Shown: one piece after another, positions 1-8,144 of the stretch
How positions within the stretch are numbered: the stretch's first letter is position 1
Layout: every line of letters starts with the position of its first letter
From: Zoogloeaceae bacterium
GTDB taxonomy: Bacteria > Pseudomonadota > Gammaproteobacteria > Burkholderiales > Rhodocyclaceae
Length of the DNA stretch: 64,000 bases
Direction of reading: 5' to 3'
NCBI GenBank assembly: GCA_031256795.1
Contig: JAIRPW010000011.1
Span: 1 to 64,000 of the forward strand
The notes under the pieces: model-generated
What the model was told of the DNA's origin: nothing
Databases searched by the model: none
The model's input: the letters and a program-made list of their open reading frames with translations, nothing else
Program-made: the position numbers and the translations under genes

Positions 1-109
1 CAACAAACAACAAACAACAAACAACAAACAACAAACAACAAACAACAAACAACAAACAACAAACAACAAACAACAAACAACAAACAACAAACAACAAACA
101 ACAAACAAC
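1..109 (+). repeat. Heptanucleotide tract (CAACAAA)n, about 15.6 perfect copies
   Basis: Fifteen full CAACAAA units occupy 1-105, and four more bases match to 109; the tract may continue left of the window. It contains no T, so all three plus frames are open. In the frame of the gene ending at 1210 it encodes a repeating N-K-Q-Q-T-T-N heptapeptide. Because seven is not a multiple of three, gain or loss of one unit changes the frame, as in lic-type contingency genes of Haemophilus. Confidence 0.95.
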
Positions 110-1210
110 GAGGTATTGCACGCCGAACCTTGTGATTTTCTATTGTTGCAAGGTTCGCCCGGGTCGGTCGCGCGCGGGGGCAAGCGGGCGCTGAAGGCGG
201 CGTTGCGGGCGCGCGGGTATCGTTTGACAGAAATCGTTCTGCCGACGGCGCGTGAAATTTTGCGCGGGCGTTTATTTTGTCCGCCGCCGCAAAAGGTGCC
301 AGCGCGGTATTTTTTGTTTGCGGCGCACGCGGAGTATCTGGCGGCGCGCTATCAGCCCAAGGTGCTTCTGAATGACCGAAACGGAAGCTTGTACAGTCCG
401 TTTTTGCGTTTGTCACTGCACAGACGCGGCGGGCTTTTGGTGCATTTGGCGCATGCCACGACGCTGGAGCGTTCGTTTCGGCTGTTCATGAATGATTACG
501 ACTACTATTTTTTGTTTGGGCAGAGTTCTTTGGAAGCCTTGCGACGCAAGCCTGTTTTGTTTGGCCGTTCGCGCGCCGTGCTGGCGGGGTCGTACAAGGT
601 GGATGAAACCTATGGTTTGCCGTTGGCGGATGCGCAGCGTGACGTCGTTTTGATTCTCGGCGTGGGGCCGGACAAGGAAAAAAAAGCCGGCTATCAAGCG
701 AGTTATCGGCTGCTGCGCGATTGGCTTTTTGCGCATCCGGAAAGGCGGGCGATTGTCAAGGCGCATCCTCGCAGCGACGCGCCGTTCTGGGCAGAGGCGG
801 AGAAAACGCTGGCGGGCGTTTCTCTTTTGCCGCGCGAGGTTACGCTGGCGTCGGCGCTGGCGCAATCCGGCGTCGTCGTCAATCTCATGTCCAACGCGGT
901 GATTGAGGCGGCGCTTGCGCGGCGTCCGGTGATGGTTGTCAACCTTTCCGGGGAGGCGGATATTTTTCAGCAGGCGCGTTTTTTTGGCGCGGAAATCCGG
1001 GACATGGAGACGTTGGAAAGGGAATTTCAGCGAATTCAGCGGGATTATTCCGCAAGCCTTTCCCGGCTTGAGGCGTTTGCGCGGTTTCATCTGGAAACCG
1101 GAATTCATGGAGTGCGGCGGATCGCGGAACTTCTGGAATGCCTTCTGCGCGGAGAGGACATTCCGTTTCAGGAGCTTTCGTTGCCTACCGCGGGAATCCC
1201 GCGCCTCTAG
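1..1210 (+). CDS. Surface-glycan glycosyltransferase-like protein, probably phase variable (5' end outside window)
   Basis: The frame is open from the window edge through the CAACAAA tract to the stop at 1208-1210, so the true start probably lies upstream. A TTG at 116 is the first possible start inside the window. The protein looks like a GT-B-fold glycan enzyme of the capsule or lipopolysaccharide type. It has KAHPRSD near residue 220 of the 364-residue TTG-started form, then a conserved-looking nucleotide-sugar segment (NLMSNAVIEAALARRPVMVV). I cannot assign a sugar or acceptor. Repeat-containing N-termini are typical of phase-variable LOS and capsule enzymes. Capsule export or a glycerophosphotransferase-like role are alternatives. 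Product confidence is modest; the gene itself is secure. Confidence 0.6.
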   Translation, partial: NKQQTTNNKQQTTNNKQQTTNNKQQTTNNKQQTTNNEVLHAEPCDFLLLQGSPGSVARGGKRALKAALRARGYRLTEIVLPTAREILRGRLFCPPPQKVPARYFLFAAHAEYLAARYQPKVLLNDRNGSLYSPFLRLSLHRRGGLLVHLAHATTLERSFRLFMNDYDYYFLFGQSSLEALRRKPVLFGRSRAVLAGSYKVDETYGLPLADAQRDVVLILGVGPDKEKKAGYQASYRLLRDWLFAHPERRAIVKAHPRSDAPFWAEAEKTLAGVSLLPREVTLASALAQSGVVVNLMSNAVIEAALARRPVMVVNLSGEADIFQQARFFGAEIRDMETLEREFQRIQRDYSASLSRLEAFARFHLETGIHGVRRIAELLECLLRGEDIPFQELSLPTAGIPRL

Positions 1211-1306
1211 GCGTCCAGGCGTGCGGAGACGCCGCGAAAAGCGCTTCTCCCCCAATATTCAGAGGTTGTGTACGGCGAGAGGGGCGAGCGCGTCTCGCGT
1301 TCCGGC

Positions 1307-2335
1307 CTATGGCTCCTCAATGGTTTCCGGGTGCGGAGAAATTTTGAGCGGATGCAGCGCGCGCGTCCATTTTTCGCGTTCAGAAACCATAAAGCGCGTA
1401 ATTTGCGCGGGGTACTTGTGCGTGAAAAGCGTGACGCCCATTTGCTCTAATTGTTGCGCGGCCTGGGTTTTTAGGGCGCGCTCTGAGGCGTACGTCAGCT
1501 GCGCGATTACTCTTTCTGGCGTTCCCGCAGGGGCAAAGACGCCCCACCAGGCCAGGGTTTCCACGGGGACGCCGATGGAGGCGAAGGTGGGCGCGTTGGG
1601 TAGAAGCGGGGAGGGCGCGCTAAGGGCGAGCAGTTTGAGTTTACCCAAATGTATATAAGGCAGAACGGTTTGCAGGGGGATGAAGAGTAAGTCAATTTCT
1701 CCTGACAGGATTTTCCGCATGGCCAGGGGGCTGCCTTGATGCGGCGCGTGTACCAGAGGAATTCCGCTGGCCGCTCTGAATAGCTCTCCCGTGAGATGCC
1801 CGGTCGTGCCATTGCCGCTGGAGGCGAAGCGCAGCGACTTTACGCGCGCTAGCGTCGCAAGTTCGCCAATGGAAGCGATTTTGAGCGACGGCGCAGCGAC
1901 CAGCGCGATCGGCGCGGAGGCGATGAGCGCGATGGGACGGAAATCTGTCTCTGGGTTGTACGTCATGCGCGCGTTCAGGATGGGGGCGATCACTTGTGTG
2001 CCGACCGTGCCGAACAGCAGGGTATAGCCGTCTGCGGGAGCGTGCGCGACCATTTCCGCGGAGGATTGGCCATCTACGCCGCCGTGGTTTTCAAGGCGTA
2101 TCGGTTGCTTGAGCGCGCCGCTTAAAAGATCGGCATAAAACTTTGCGACGAGTTCCGTCGGCCCGCCGGAATGAAAAGGCGCGATGAGCCGAATGGGATG
2201 ATCAGGCCAGACGGCGGAAGGCTTGCGCGTTTCCGCCTGCGCAAAAAGCGGCATGGCCGACAGGAAGACCAGAAAAATCGAGAGCGGACGCGAAAACGGA
2301 AAGCGGCGCGCGCGGGCGGCGGAGGGCGTGGACAT
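1307..2335 (-). CDS. Bug-family tripartite tricarboxylate transporter substrate-binding protein
   Basis: A periplasmic solute receptor of the TctC/Bug family, about 342 residues. The chosen ATG at 2335 follows GAAGGAGAAACC, a good ribosome binding site, and gives a signal peptide ending near MPLFAQA. The body has the family signatures WPDHPIRLIAPFHSGG near the mature N-terminus, NHGGVDGQ, ADGYTLLFGT, and the SSGNGTTGHL ligand loop. Such receptors bind carboxylates and are numerous in Burkholderiales, where many are orphans. No TctA/TctB membrane subunits are adjacent, so its partner and ligand are unknown. The reading frame extends further upstream, but the good SD and signal peptide support the internal start. 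Confidence 0.88.
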   Translation of the reverse strand: MSTPSAARARRFPFSRPLSIFLVFLSAMPLFAQAETRKPSAVWPDHPIRLIAPFHSGGPTELVAKFYADLLSGALKQPIRLENHGGVDGQSSAEMVAHAPADGYTLLFGTVGTQVIAPILNARMTYNPETDFRPIALIASAPIALVAAPSLKIASIGELATLARVKSLRFASSGNGTTGHLTGELFRAASGIPLVHAPHQGSPLAMRKILSGEIDLLFIPLQTVLPYIHLGKLKLLALSAPSPLLPNAPTFASIGVPVETLAWWGVFAPAGTPERVIAQLTYASERALKTQAAQQLEQMGVTLFTHKYPAQITRFMVSEREKWTRALHPLKISPHPETIEEP

Positions 2336-2486
2336 GGTTTCTCCTTCATTCGGCAAGCGCTTGCGGGCGTTATGCGTTATGGCCGCCGCAGCGGGTGGAA
2401 TCAAGACGGATGCGTAGGCAAACAGCATAACGTAAAACATATCCGCAGGGGAGGCGTCGTCATGGACGCACGCCCTCCCGAAAGGC

Positions 2487-4079
2487 TTACCTGGCGAAGA
2501 AAACGAAATGAAGGGGGAGAATAGGCGGCAGCAGACTCCAGAAAAGCACGACCAGACAGCGCGAGAGCGCGAAAGGCAGGGGATACAGCGCGCGTTTCCA
2601 CGCATCTATGGAATCCGCCCCCGGAAAACATGCCATGGAAAAAATATAGATGAAATGCGGGAAAAACAGGCAAGAGACCAAAATGCGGAAGACCATCCCC
2701 TTTTGGGGAACGAGGTCTTGAAAGACAAAGTTCATCAGAACGATGCTTGCAATCCAATAACACGAAAAAAATGGGACGCCGATGAGAAAAACGACAAACC
2801 AGACCGCGAAATATATGCCAAATCCTATCCAAAATAAAAAAGATAATTCCAGTGTTTTACAGACATAATGAAAAAACAGCTTGGCCGTTTTCAAAAAATT
2901 TTGTTTCTCACGGGGAATATTTCTTGCGTTGCACACGTTTTTTCCGGCGCGAAAGACGAGAAGCAATAAATAAAACGGAAGAAAAAATTCAATCAGGCGC
3001 TGTCTGCCTTCGCGCGCTATCTTTTTTCGCCGCTGATTTTTTCCCGTTTCCGCAAAGGGGCGGCGCAGCGCTTCGGCAAAGGCGGATTCGTCGCTGGGCG
3101 TGGGGATGCTCCAGTTGAAAAACGCGCATGCCTCCTGCCATATCTCTCTGCTATCCGGCCAGTATTCGCCCAGGAGGATGGCCAGACGCTCGGAAAATTC
3201 TTCGCGCGCGTCCAGAAATTCCAGATGCGGATGTTTTTTGACGCGAGCCCAGCATTGGCGGATTGCGCGCGTTTCCGGGGCCTCGCGCGGCGTCTTGCGC
3301 CAGATTTTTTGCCAGAGCGGCGCGTTTTCTTCTTTTTGAAAACGTTTTTCGGCCTGGCGGGAAAAATGGTTTTCCAGGGTTTGCAAAAGGGCCGACGGCG
3401 TTTCTGACTCTTCTAATGCGTTTTCTGCGTCCGTCGCTTTTTTGGGGGCTTCTTTCTTTGTTGGCGGCGTGGGATTCGTTTCCGCCGCGCCCGGTTTTTG
3501 CGCGGCAGGTATTTCCTGCGCCGGCGAAAGCGGGAGGTTTTCTTTGGGCGGCGTTTCTTTTTTCGCGCGATCTTCGGATCGGCGGGGAAAATGCGTTTCC
3601 AGAATTTGTAAAAGCGCTTGCGGCGTTGGCGATTCCCCCTCTTCCGGAATTTGCGTTTCCGCAGTCTTTTTTGGCGGGGCGAGACGCGGCGATTTCTGGC
3701 GCGGCAGGCTTTCCGATTCTTCCGTTTTTTCGGGCGGCGCCTTCTGTTTTGGGCGCGTCAATAAGGGGTGCGTAAAATTGCTTTCGGGTTCTTCTGGCGG
3801 CGCGAAAGCGGCAAAAGCGTCCGTGTCATCCGCTTCTTTCGCGGTCTGAATTTCCGGCGAAACATCTGGCGCGGATTCGTCTTCATCCGGGAAAGTTTCT
3901 TCTTCGTCTTTTTCCCATGCAGAGCGCGCCAGATCGAGCGCTTGTTCGTAGGCCCGCCTTAACTGGCGGAAAAAGTCGGGATCGTCCTCGTGCCGCCGCG
4001 TTTTCAGCAGCCGCGCGTAGGCGCGGCGGATCGCGCGCTCATCGCGGGTAGGCGCAAGTTTAAGCGTGCGCCAGGGCAT
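2487..4079 (-). CDS. Membrane-anchored J-like co-chaperone paired with HscC
   Basis: About 530 residues starting at the ATG at 4079, four bases after the hscC stop codon. The first 50 residues resemble the J-like domain of HscC partners (DjlB/DjlC type): MPWRTLKLAP, RRAYARLLK, then HEDDPDFF where a classical J domain has HPD, and QLRRAYEQAL. A long acidic, proline-rich linker follows. It carries two copies of an ALLQ-x-LE-x-HF-x-R unit at about residues 180 and 250. The last 170 residues contain four or five hydrophobic membrane segments. It probably recruits or stimulates the neighbouring Hsp70 at the membrane. The client is unknown. Confidence 0.75.
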   Translation of the reverse strand: MPWRTLKLAPTRDERAIRRAYARLLKTRRHEDDPDFFRQLRRAYEQALDLARSAWEKDEEETFPDEDESAPDVSPEIQTAKEADDTDAFAAFAPPEEPESNFTHPLLTRPKQKAPPEKTEESESLPRQKSPRLAPPKKTAETQIPEEGESPTPQALLQILETHFPRRSEDRAKKETPPKENLPLSPAQEIPAAQKPGAAETNPTPPTKKEAPKKATDAENALEESETPSALLQTLENHFSRQAEKRFQKEENAPLWQKIWRKTPREAPETRAIRQCWARVKKHPHLEFLDAREEFSERLAILLGEYWPDSREIWQEACAFFNWSIPTPSDESAFAEALRRPFAETGKNQRRKKIAREGRQRLIEFFLPFYLLLLVFRAGKNVCNARNIPREKQNFLKTAKLFFHYVCKTLELSFLFWIGFGIYFAVWFVVFLIGVPFFSCYWIASIVLMNFVFQDLVPQKGMVFRILVSCLFFPHFIYIFSMACFPGADSIDAWKRALYPLPFALSRCLVVLFWSLLPPILPLHFVFFAR

Positions 4080-4083
4080 AGTT

Positions 4084-5790
4084 TTACTCAAAAACGCCGG
4101 AATGCACGCGGGCAAGGCGTTCTTCCAATTCTTTTCTCGCGCGCGCGACCCGGTGTTCATCCTGGGACTCCAGCGCGGCTTTGAAGGAGGAAATGCACTG
4201 ACTCACATAATCGCGCGTTATGCCCAGATTTTCTTCATAAATACGTTCCGCTTTGGCCAGCAGCGCTTGATTCTCGGCCTGGTCTCTGGGGTGAATTTTG
4301 AGCGTTGCGAGAAAGGCGCGGCGTTTTTCCAATTCCGCCGCGTCGTAATGTTGCTGTCCGCCCTGGATGATGAGGTTTTTGCGCTCATTGGTTTCCGGGA
4401 CCAGGACGTCAATTTCCAAAAGCCCGTCAATATCATAGGTAAAGCGCGTATAGAGACTGATTTCCCCTGCCTTTCTGGGCGGCAGAGGCATTTTAATTTC
4501 TCCCAGTTTGATATTGTTTGCCAGACTTCGGCTTTCTCCCTGATAAATTTCCAGATTGACGCAGTCCTGATAATCCTGCACCGTGCTGAAAATATGTTCC
4601 CGGCTGCATGGAATGAGGGTATTGCGTTCAATCACCGGGCAAAAAACGTCTTCGCGCCGGCTGGCGGTCAGAGATTGCGAAACGGCCACGCCCAGCGAAT
4701 AGGGGCAGATGTCCGTGAGCACCATGTCTTCCAGCGCGGCGTCGCGGGCTTTCAGGGCGGCTTGCGTGACCGCGCCCAGGGCAATGGCCTGATCCGGGTG
4801 GACGCGCGTGTTGGGAAAGCGCCCGAACAAGCGGGTCATGGCCTGACGCACAATGGCGATGCGGGTAGCGCCGCCCACGAGCAGCAATTCATCCAGTTCG
4901 CGCAATTTGAAGCGCGAATCACGCAGGGCGCGCGCAATGGGCGCGCGCAGACGTTCCAGCAGCGGTTGCGCGCGCAGGGCAAAGCGCTCGTTATCGTATT
5001 GCCAGCGGACTGTTTGCTGTTCCCAGGTAATTTCCACTTCGGCGGTTGGCGCGTCCGAGAGCTTATGCAGGAGTTTTTCGGCGGCGCCGCGGACTCGGCT
5101 TTGCAGCGCGGCGGGTATTTTTTCTGTTTTCCAGGCGTTCGGCGCGGCTTCTTCCATGAAGATCGCGGCGAGCAGATCAATGAAATCCTCGCCGCCCAGA
5201 AAGTTGTCTCCCGCGCTTGCGCGCACTTCCATGACGCCCTCGAAAAAATCCAGTACGGAAACGTCGAAAGTGCCGCCGCCAAGATCAAGCACGGCAAAGC
5301 GCGCGTCCGTGCCTTGTTGGTTGTGTATACCGAAGGCGAGCGCGGCGGCGGTAGGCTCGTTGAGTAGCCGTTCGACTTTTAGTCCCGCCAGCTGTCCCGC
5401 CGCGCGCGTGGCTTTGCGCTGCGTGTCGTTGAAATAGGCGGGGACGGTGATGATGGCTTCCGTTACGGGTTCATGCAGCCAGGTTTCCGCGTCATTTTTC
5501 AGGTTTTTCAGAATCAGGGCGGAAAGCTCTTCCGGGCGGAAGCGGTGCTTTCCAAGGCAGACGGGGCGATCGCTGCCCATATACCGCTTGAAAGCGGCCG
5601 CGGTTTGGCCGGGATGCGTGATCAGGCGCTCTTTTGCGGCTTCGCCAATCAGGATATTTTCGTTTTCATCCACGCTGACAACGGAGGGCGTCAGGAACGC
5701 GCCCAGCGCGTTCGGGATCAGGGTCGCGCGCTCGTTTTGCCAGACGCCGACCAGGCTGTTGGTCGTACCCAGATCAATGCCGATAATCAT
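4084..5790 (-). CDS. hscC: HscC-type Hsp70 chaperone
   Basis: About 568 residues from the ATG at 5790, which overlaps the DAHP synthase stop as ATGA. Hsp70 signatures are complete: GIDLGTTNSLVGVW at the N-terminus, VPAYFNDTQRKAT, NEPTAAALAFG, DLGGGTFDVS and LLVGGATRIAIV. The length is shorter than DnaK, and the segments LTDICPYSLGVAVSQ and VFCPVIERNTLIPCSRE match HscC rather than DnaK or HscA. Its substrate-binding part is compact and lacks the DnaK C-terminal lid extension. HscC proteins work with dedicated J-like partners, and one lies immediately downstream. Confidence 0.92.
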   Translation of the reverse strand: MIIGIDLGTTNSLVGVWQNERATLIPNALGAFLTPSVVSVDENENILIGEAAKERLITHPGQTAAAFKRYMGSDRPVCLGKHRFRPEELSALILKNLKNDAETWLHEPVTEAIITVPAYFNDTQRKATRAAGQLAGLKVERLLNEPTAAALAFGIHNQQGTDARFAVLDLGGGTFDVSVLDFFEGVMEVRASAGDNFLGGEDFIDLLAAIFMEEAAPNAWKTEKIPAALQSRVRGAAEKLLHKLSDAPTAEVEITWEQQTVRWQYDNERFALRAQPLLERLRAPIARALRDSRFKLRELDELLLVGGATRIAIVRQAMTRLFGRFPNTRVHPDQAIALGAVTQAALKARDAALEDMVLTDICPYSLGVAVSQSLTASRREDVFCPVIERNTLIPCSREHIFSTVQDYQDCVNLEIYQGESRSLANNIKLGEIKMPLPPRKAGEISLYTRFTYDIDGLLEIDVLVPETNERKNLIIQGGQQHYDAAELEKRRAFLATLKIHPRDQAENQALLAKAERIYEENLGITRDYVSQCISSFKAALESQDEHRVARARKELEERLARVHSGVFE

Positions 5791-6902
5791 GATGCGCCCG
5801 CGTTGCGGATGGTTTGCGCGCGGGGCGCGGACGCGCGTTGTATCCGGCGCTGGCGCACGCTGGCCGCAAGCGTTTCCAGCAAGGAAACGCTTTCTTCCCA
5901 ACCCAGGCAGGCGTCGGTGATGCTTTGTCCGTATTCTGGCGCGACGCCGGGCGACAATTCCTGACGCCCGGCCTTAAGATGCGATTCCACCATGACGCCG
6001 ATAATGCGCTCTTCGCCTGCCGCAAGCTGCGCGGCGACGTCGCGCGCGACGTTGGTTTGCTCCTGGTAGCGTTTGCGGCTGTTGGCGTGCGAGCAGTCAA
6101 TCATGACTTTGGCCGGAACGTCCGCTTGCGCCAGTTCGCGGCAGGCGGCCTCGACGCTGGCGGCGTCAAAGTTCGGTTCTTTGCCGCCGCGCAGGATGGG
6201 GTGACAGTCTTCGTTGCCGCGCGTGGCGACAATGGCGGAATGTCCGGCCTTGGTGACGCTCAGGAAATGATGCGGCGCGCGCGCGGCTTTGATGGCGTCG
6301 ACGGCAATTTTTACGCTGCCGTCCGTGCCGTTTTTGAACCCGACCGGACAGGAAAGACCGGAGGCGAGCTCGCGGTGCACCTGGCTTTCGGTGGTGCGCG
6401 CGCCAATCGCGCCCCAGGCGACGAGATCGGCGATATATTGCGGCGTGATCATGTCGAGAAATTCCGTGCCTGCCGGAAGCCCCATTTCGTTGATTTCCCA
6501 GAGAAGGCAGCGCGCCAGGCGCAGCCCCTCGTTGATGGCGTAGCTGCCGTCCAGGCGCGGATCGTTGATCAGTCCTTTCCAGCCTACGGTGGTGCGCGGT
6601 TTCTCAAAATATACCCGCATTACGATGAGGAGATCGTCGCTTTGGCGTTCGGCTTCAGCCTTGAGGCGGCGCGCGTATTCGCGGGCGGCGTCCGCGTCGT
6701 GGATGGAACAGGGGCCGATAATGACCAGCAGACGGTCATCCTCTCCGCGGAGGATGCGATGAATGGCGTCGCGCGTCTCAAAGGCGGTTGCTGCCGCGCG
6801 GGGCGTGGCGGGAAACTCCCGCAGGACGTGCGCGGGCGGGGAAAGCTCCTTGATTTCACGGATGCGGACGTCGTCAATGTGGTTTTTCAGCGTGTTGGGC
6901 AT
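5787..6902 (-). CDS. aroG: 3-deoxy-7-phosphoheptulonate (DAHP) synthase, class I
   Basis: A 371-residue enzyme condensing phosphoenolpyruvate and erythrose 4-phosphate, the first step of aromatic amino-acid synthesis. Recognisable segments are VIIGPCSIHD, MRVYFEKPRTTVGWKGL, ARTTESQVHRELASGL, GFKNGTDG, and IDCSHANS with metal-binding residues near the C-terminus. The length is typical of the AroF/G/H family. Which aromatic amino acid inhibits it cannot be read reliably from the sequence. It overlaps hscC by four bases, so the two are probably co-transcribed, although no functional link is obvious. Confidence 0.93.
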   Translation of the reverse strand: MPNTLKNHIDDVRIREIKELSPPAHVLREFPATPRAAATAFETRDAIHRILRGEDDRLLVIIGPCSIHDADAAREYARRLKAEAERQSDDLLIVMRVYFEKPRTTVGWKGLINDPRLDGSYAINEGLRLARCLLWEINEMGLPAGTEFLDMITPQYIADLVAWGAIGARTTESQVHRELASGLSCPVGFKNGTDGSVKIAVDAIKAARAPHHFLSVTKAGHSAIVATRGNEDCHPILRGGKEPNFDAASVEAACRELAQADVPAKVMIDCSHANSRKRYQEQTNVARDVAAQLAAGEERIIGVMVESHLKAGRQELSPGVAPEYGQSITDACLGWEESVSLLETLAASVRQRRIQRASAPRAQTIRNAGAS

Positions 6903-7064
6903 GGGCTAAGCGAGGCGCGGAAGAGGAAGAAAATATAATTTTACGCTTGCCGCGGAATGCTTACCAAAACGCTCTTTTGGGGTTGACGGATTTTTGGCGG
7001 GCGCGGGAGACCGCGCCGGGCGCAAGCGGGCATAAAACGGGAATACGCAGCGTTTTTCATGCCA

Positions 7065-7092
7065 TTGGACATGTTTTTTCGCTACATATCAT
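7065..7092 (+). promoter_or_regulatory. Candidate promoter for the cysD operon
   Basis: TTGGAC at 7065-7070 is followed after 16 bases by TATCAT at 7087-7092. This would place the transcript start near 7099, about 90 bases before the chosen cysD ATG. A second TTGACG at 7120 has no well-spaced -10. This is visual inference only. Confidence 0.35.
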
Positions 7093-7190
7093 GTAAACTT
7101 TTATCGCGCGGAGGATGTTTTGACGTCCGGTTTTCTTTTTCAAAGCGAATATTTTTAACGCGCAAGGCGCGATCAACCATAACGAAACGC

Positions 7191-8144
7191 ATGACAACCG
7201 ACGTATTCTTACCCCCCCCCCCCCCCCCCCCCCCTCGTGCGCCTCTTTCCGCAGACCTGAAGCTCCTGGAGGCGGAATCCATCTATATATTCCGGGAAGC
7301 GGCGGCGGGGTTTGATCGCCCCGTTCTTTTATATTCCATCGGCAAGGATTCTTCGGCGCTGCTGCATTTGGCTCGCAAGGCGTTTTATCCGGCGGCCATA
7401 CCGTTTCCGCTTTTGCATGTAGATACGACGTGGAAATTCCGCGAGATGATCGCTTTCCGTGACCGGAAAGCGGCGGAATACGGGGCGCGGCTTATCGTCC
7501 ATGTGAATCCGGCGGGCGCGGAAAAAAATATCACCCCTTTTACCCACGGTTCCGCCCGCTATACCGATGTAATGAAAACCGAAGCGCTGCGTCAGGCGCT
7601 GGACGCGCATTCCTTTGACGCGGCCATTGGCGGCGCGCGGCGGGATGAGGAAAAATCCCGCGCCAAGGAGCGGATTTTTTCTGTGCGCGCCCCTGGCCAT
7701 CGCTGGGACGCCCGAAGCCAGCGTCCTGAAATGTGGCGTCTTTACAATACTCGCCTGGGCGCGGGAGAAACCATGCGGGTTTTCCCTCTTTCCAACTGGA
7801 CGGAGCTGGACGTCTGGGAATACGTCCGGGCGGAGAATTTAGAGGTTGTGCCGCTTTATTTTGCCAAAGAGCGTCCTGTAGTGCGGCGGAGCGGCGCGCT
7901 GATTATGGTGGATGATCCGGCGCGCATGGTTTTTCGGGAGGGGGAAAAGCCGGAGAGAATGCGGGTGCGTTTTCGCACCCTGGGCTGCTGGCCGCTTTCC
8001 GGGGCGATAGAGTCTTCCGCCGCTTCGCTTTCCGAAATTATCGCGGAACTGCGGGAGGCGCGATATTCAGAGCGGCAGGGGCGCTTGATTGACAGCGACT
8101 GCGCGGGGAGCATGGAGCGGAAGAAGCAGGAGGGGTATTTCTAA
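7191..8144 (+). CDS. cysD: Sulfate adenylyltransferase subunit 2 (ATP sulfurylase) with poly-C tract near its start
   Basis: About 317 residues. CysD catalyses ATP plus sulfate to adenylylsulfate together with the CysN GTPase. The body matches CysD throughout: [20 protein letters not shown] (the PP-loop), [53 protein letters not shown], and the C-terminal [12 protein letters not shown]. The only in-frame ATG close to the conserved region is at 7191; the next in-frame ATG is 44 codons upstream, at 7059. No ATG, GTG or TTG lies in frame between the C tract and the conserved LLEAES segment. The tract (7212-7234) therefore encodes eight prolines inside the protein and is in frame here. The ribosome binding site at 7191 is weak. 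The stop overlaps the cysN start as TAATG. Confidence 0.93.
   Translation: MTTDVFLPPPPPPPPRAPLSADLKLLEAESIYIFREAAAGFDRPVLLYSIGKDSSALLHLARKAFYPAAIPFPLLHVDTTWKFREMIAFRDRKAAEYGARLIVHVNPAGAEKNITPFTHGSARYTDVMKTEALRQALDAHSFDAAIGGARRDEEKSRAKERIFSVRAPGHRWDARSQRPEMWRLYNTRLGAGETMRVFPLSNWTELDVWEYVRAENLEVVPLYFAKERPVVRRSGALIMVDDPARMVFREGEKPERMRVRFRTLGCWPLSGAIESSAASLSEIIAELREARYSERQGRLIDSDCAGSMERKKQEGYF
7212..7234 (+). repeat. Homopolymer C23 inside cysD
   Basis: An uninterrupted run of 23 C residues, seven codons after the cysD ATG; with the following T it gives eight Pro codons. A change of one or two bases would shift the frame ahead of the whole catalytic domain. Runs this long are highly mutable, so the assembled length may be a population consensus. 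Confidence 0.93.

Noticed and set aside
1-109. CRISPR or satellite repeat
   Set aside because: The units are seven bases with no spacers and lie in an open reading frame, which fits a contingency tract rather than an array.
7110-7123. GGAGGA followed by ATG TTT TGA upstream of cysD as a leader peptide
   Set aside because: The three-codon frame has no spacing between the GGAGG and ATG and no attenuator structure is evident.
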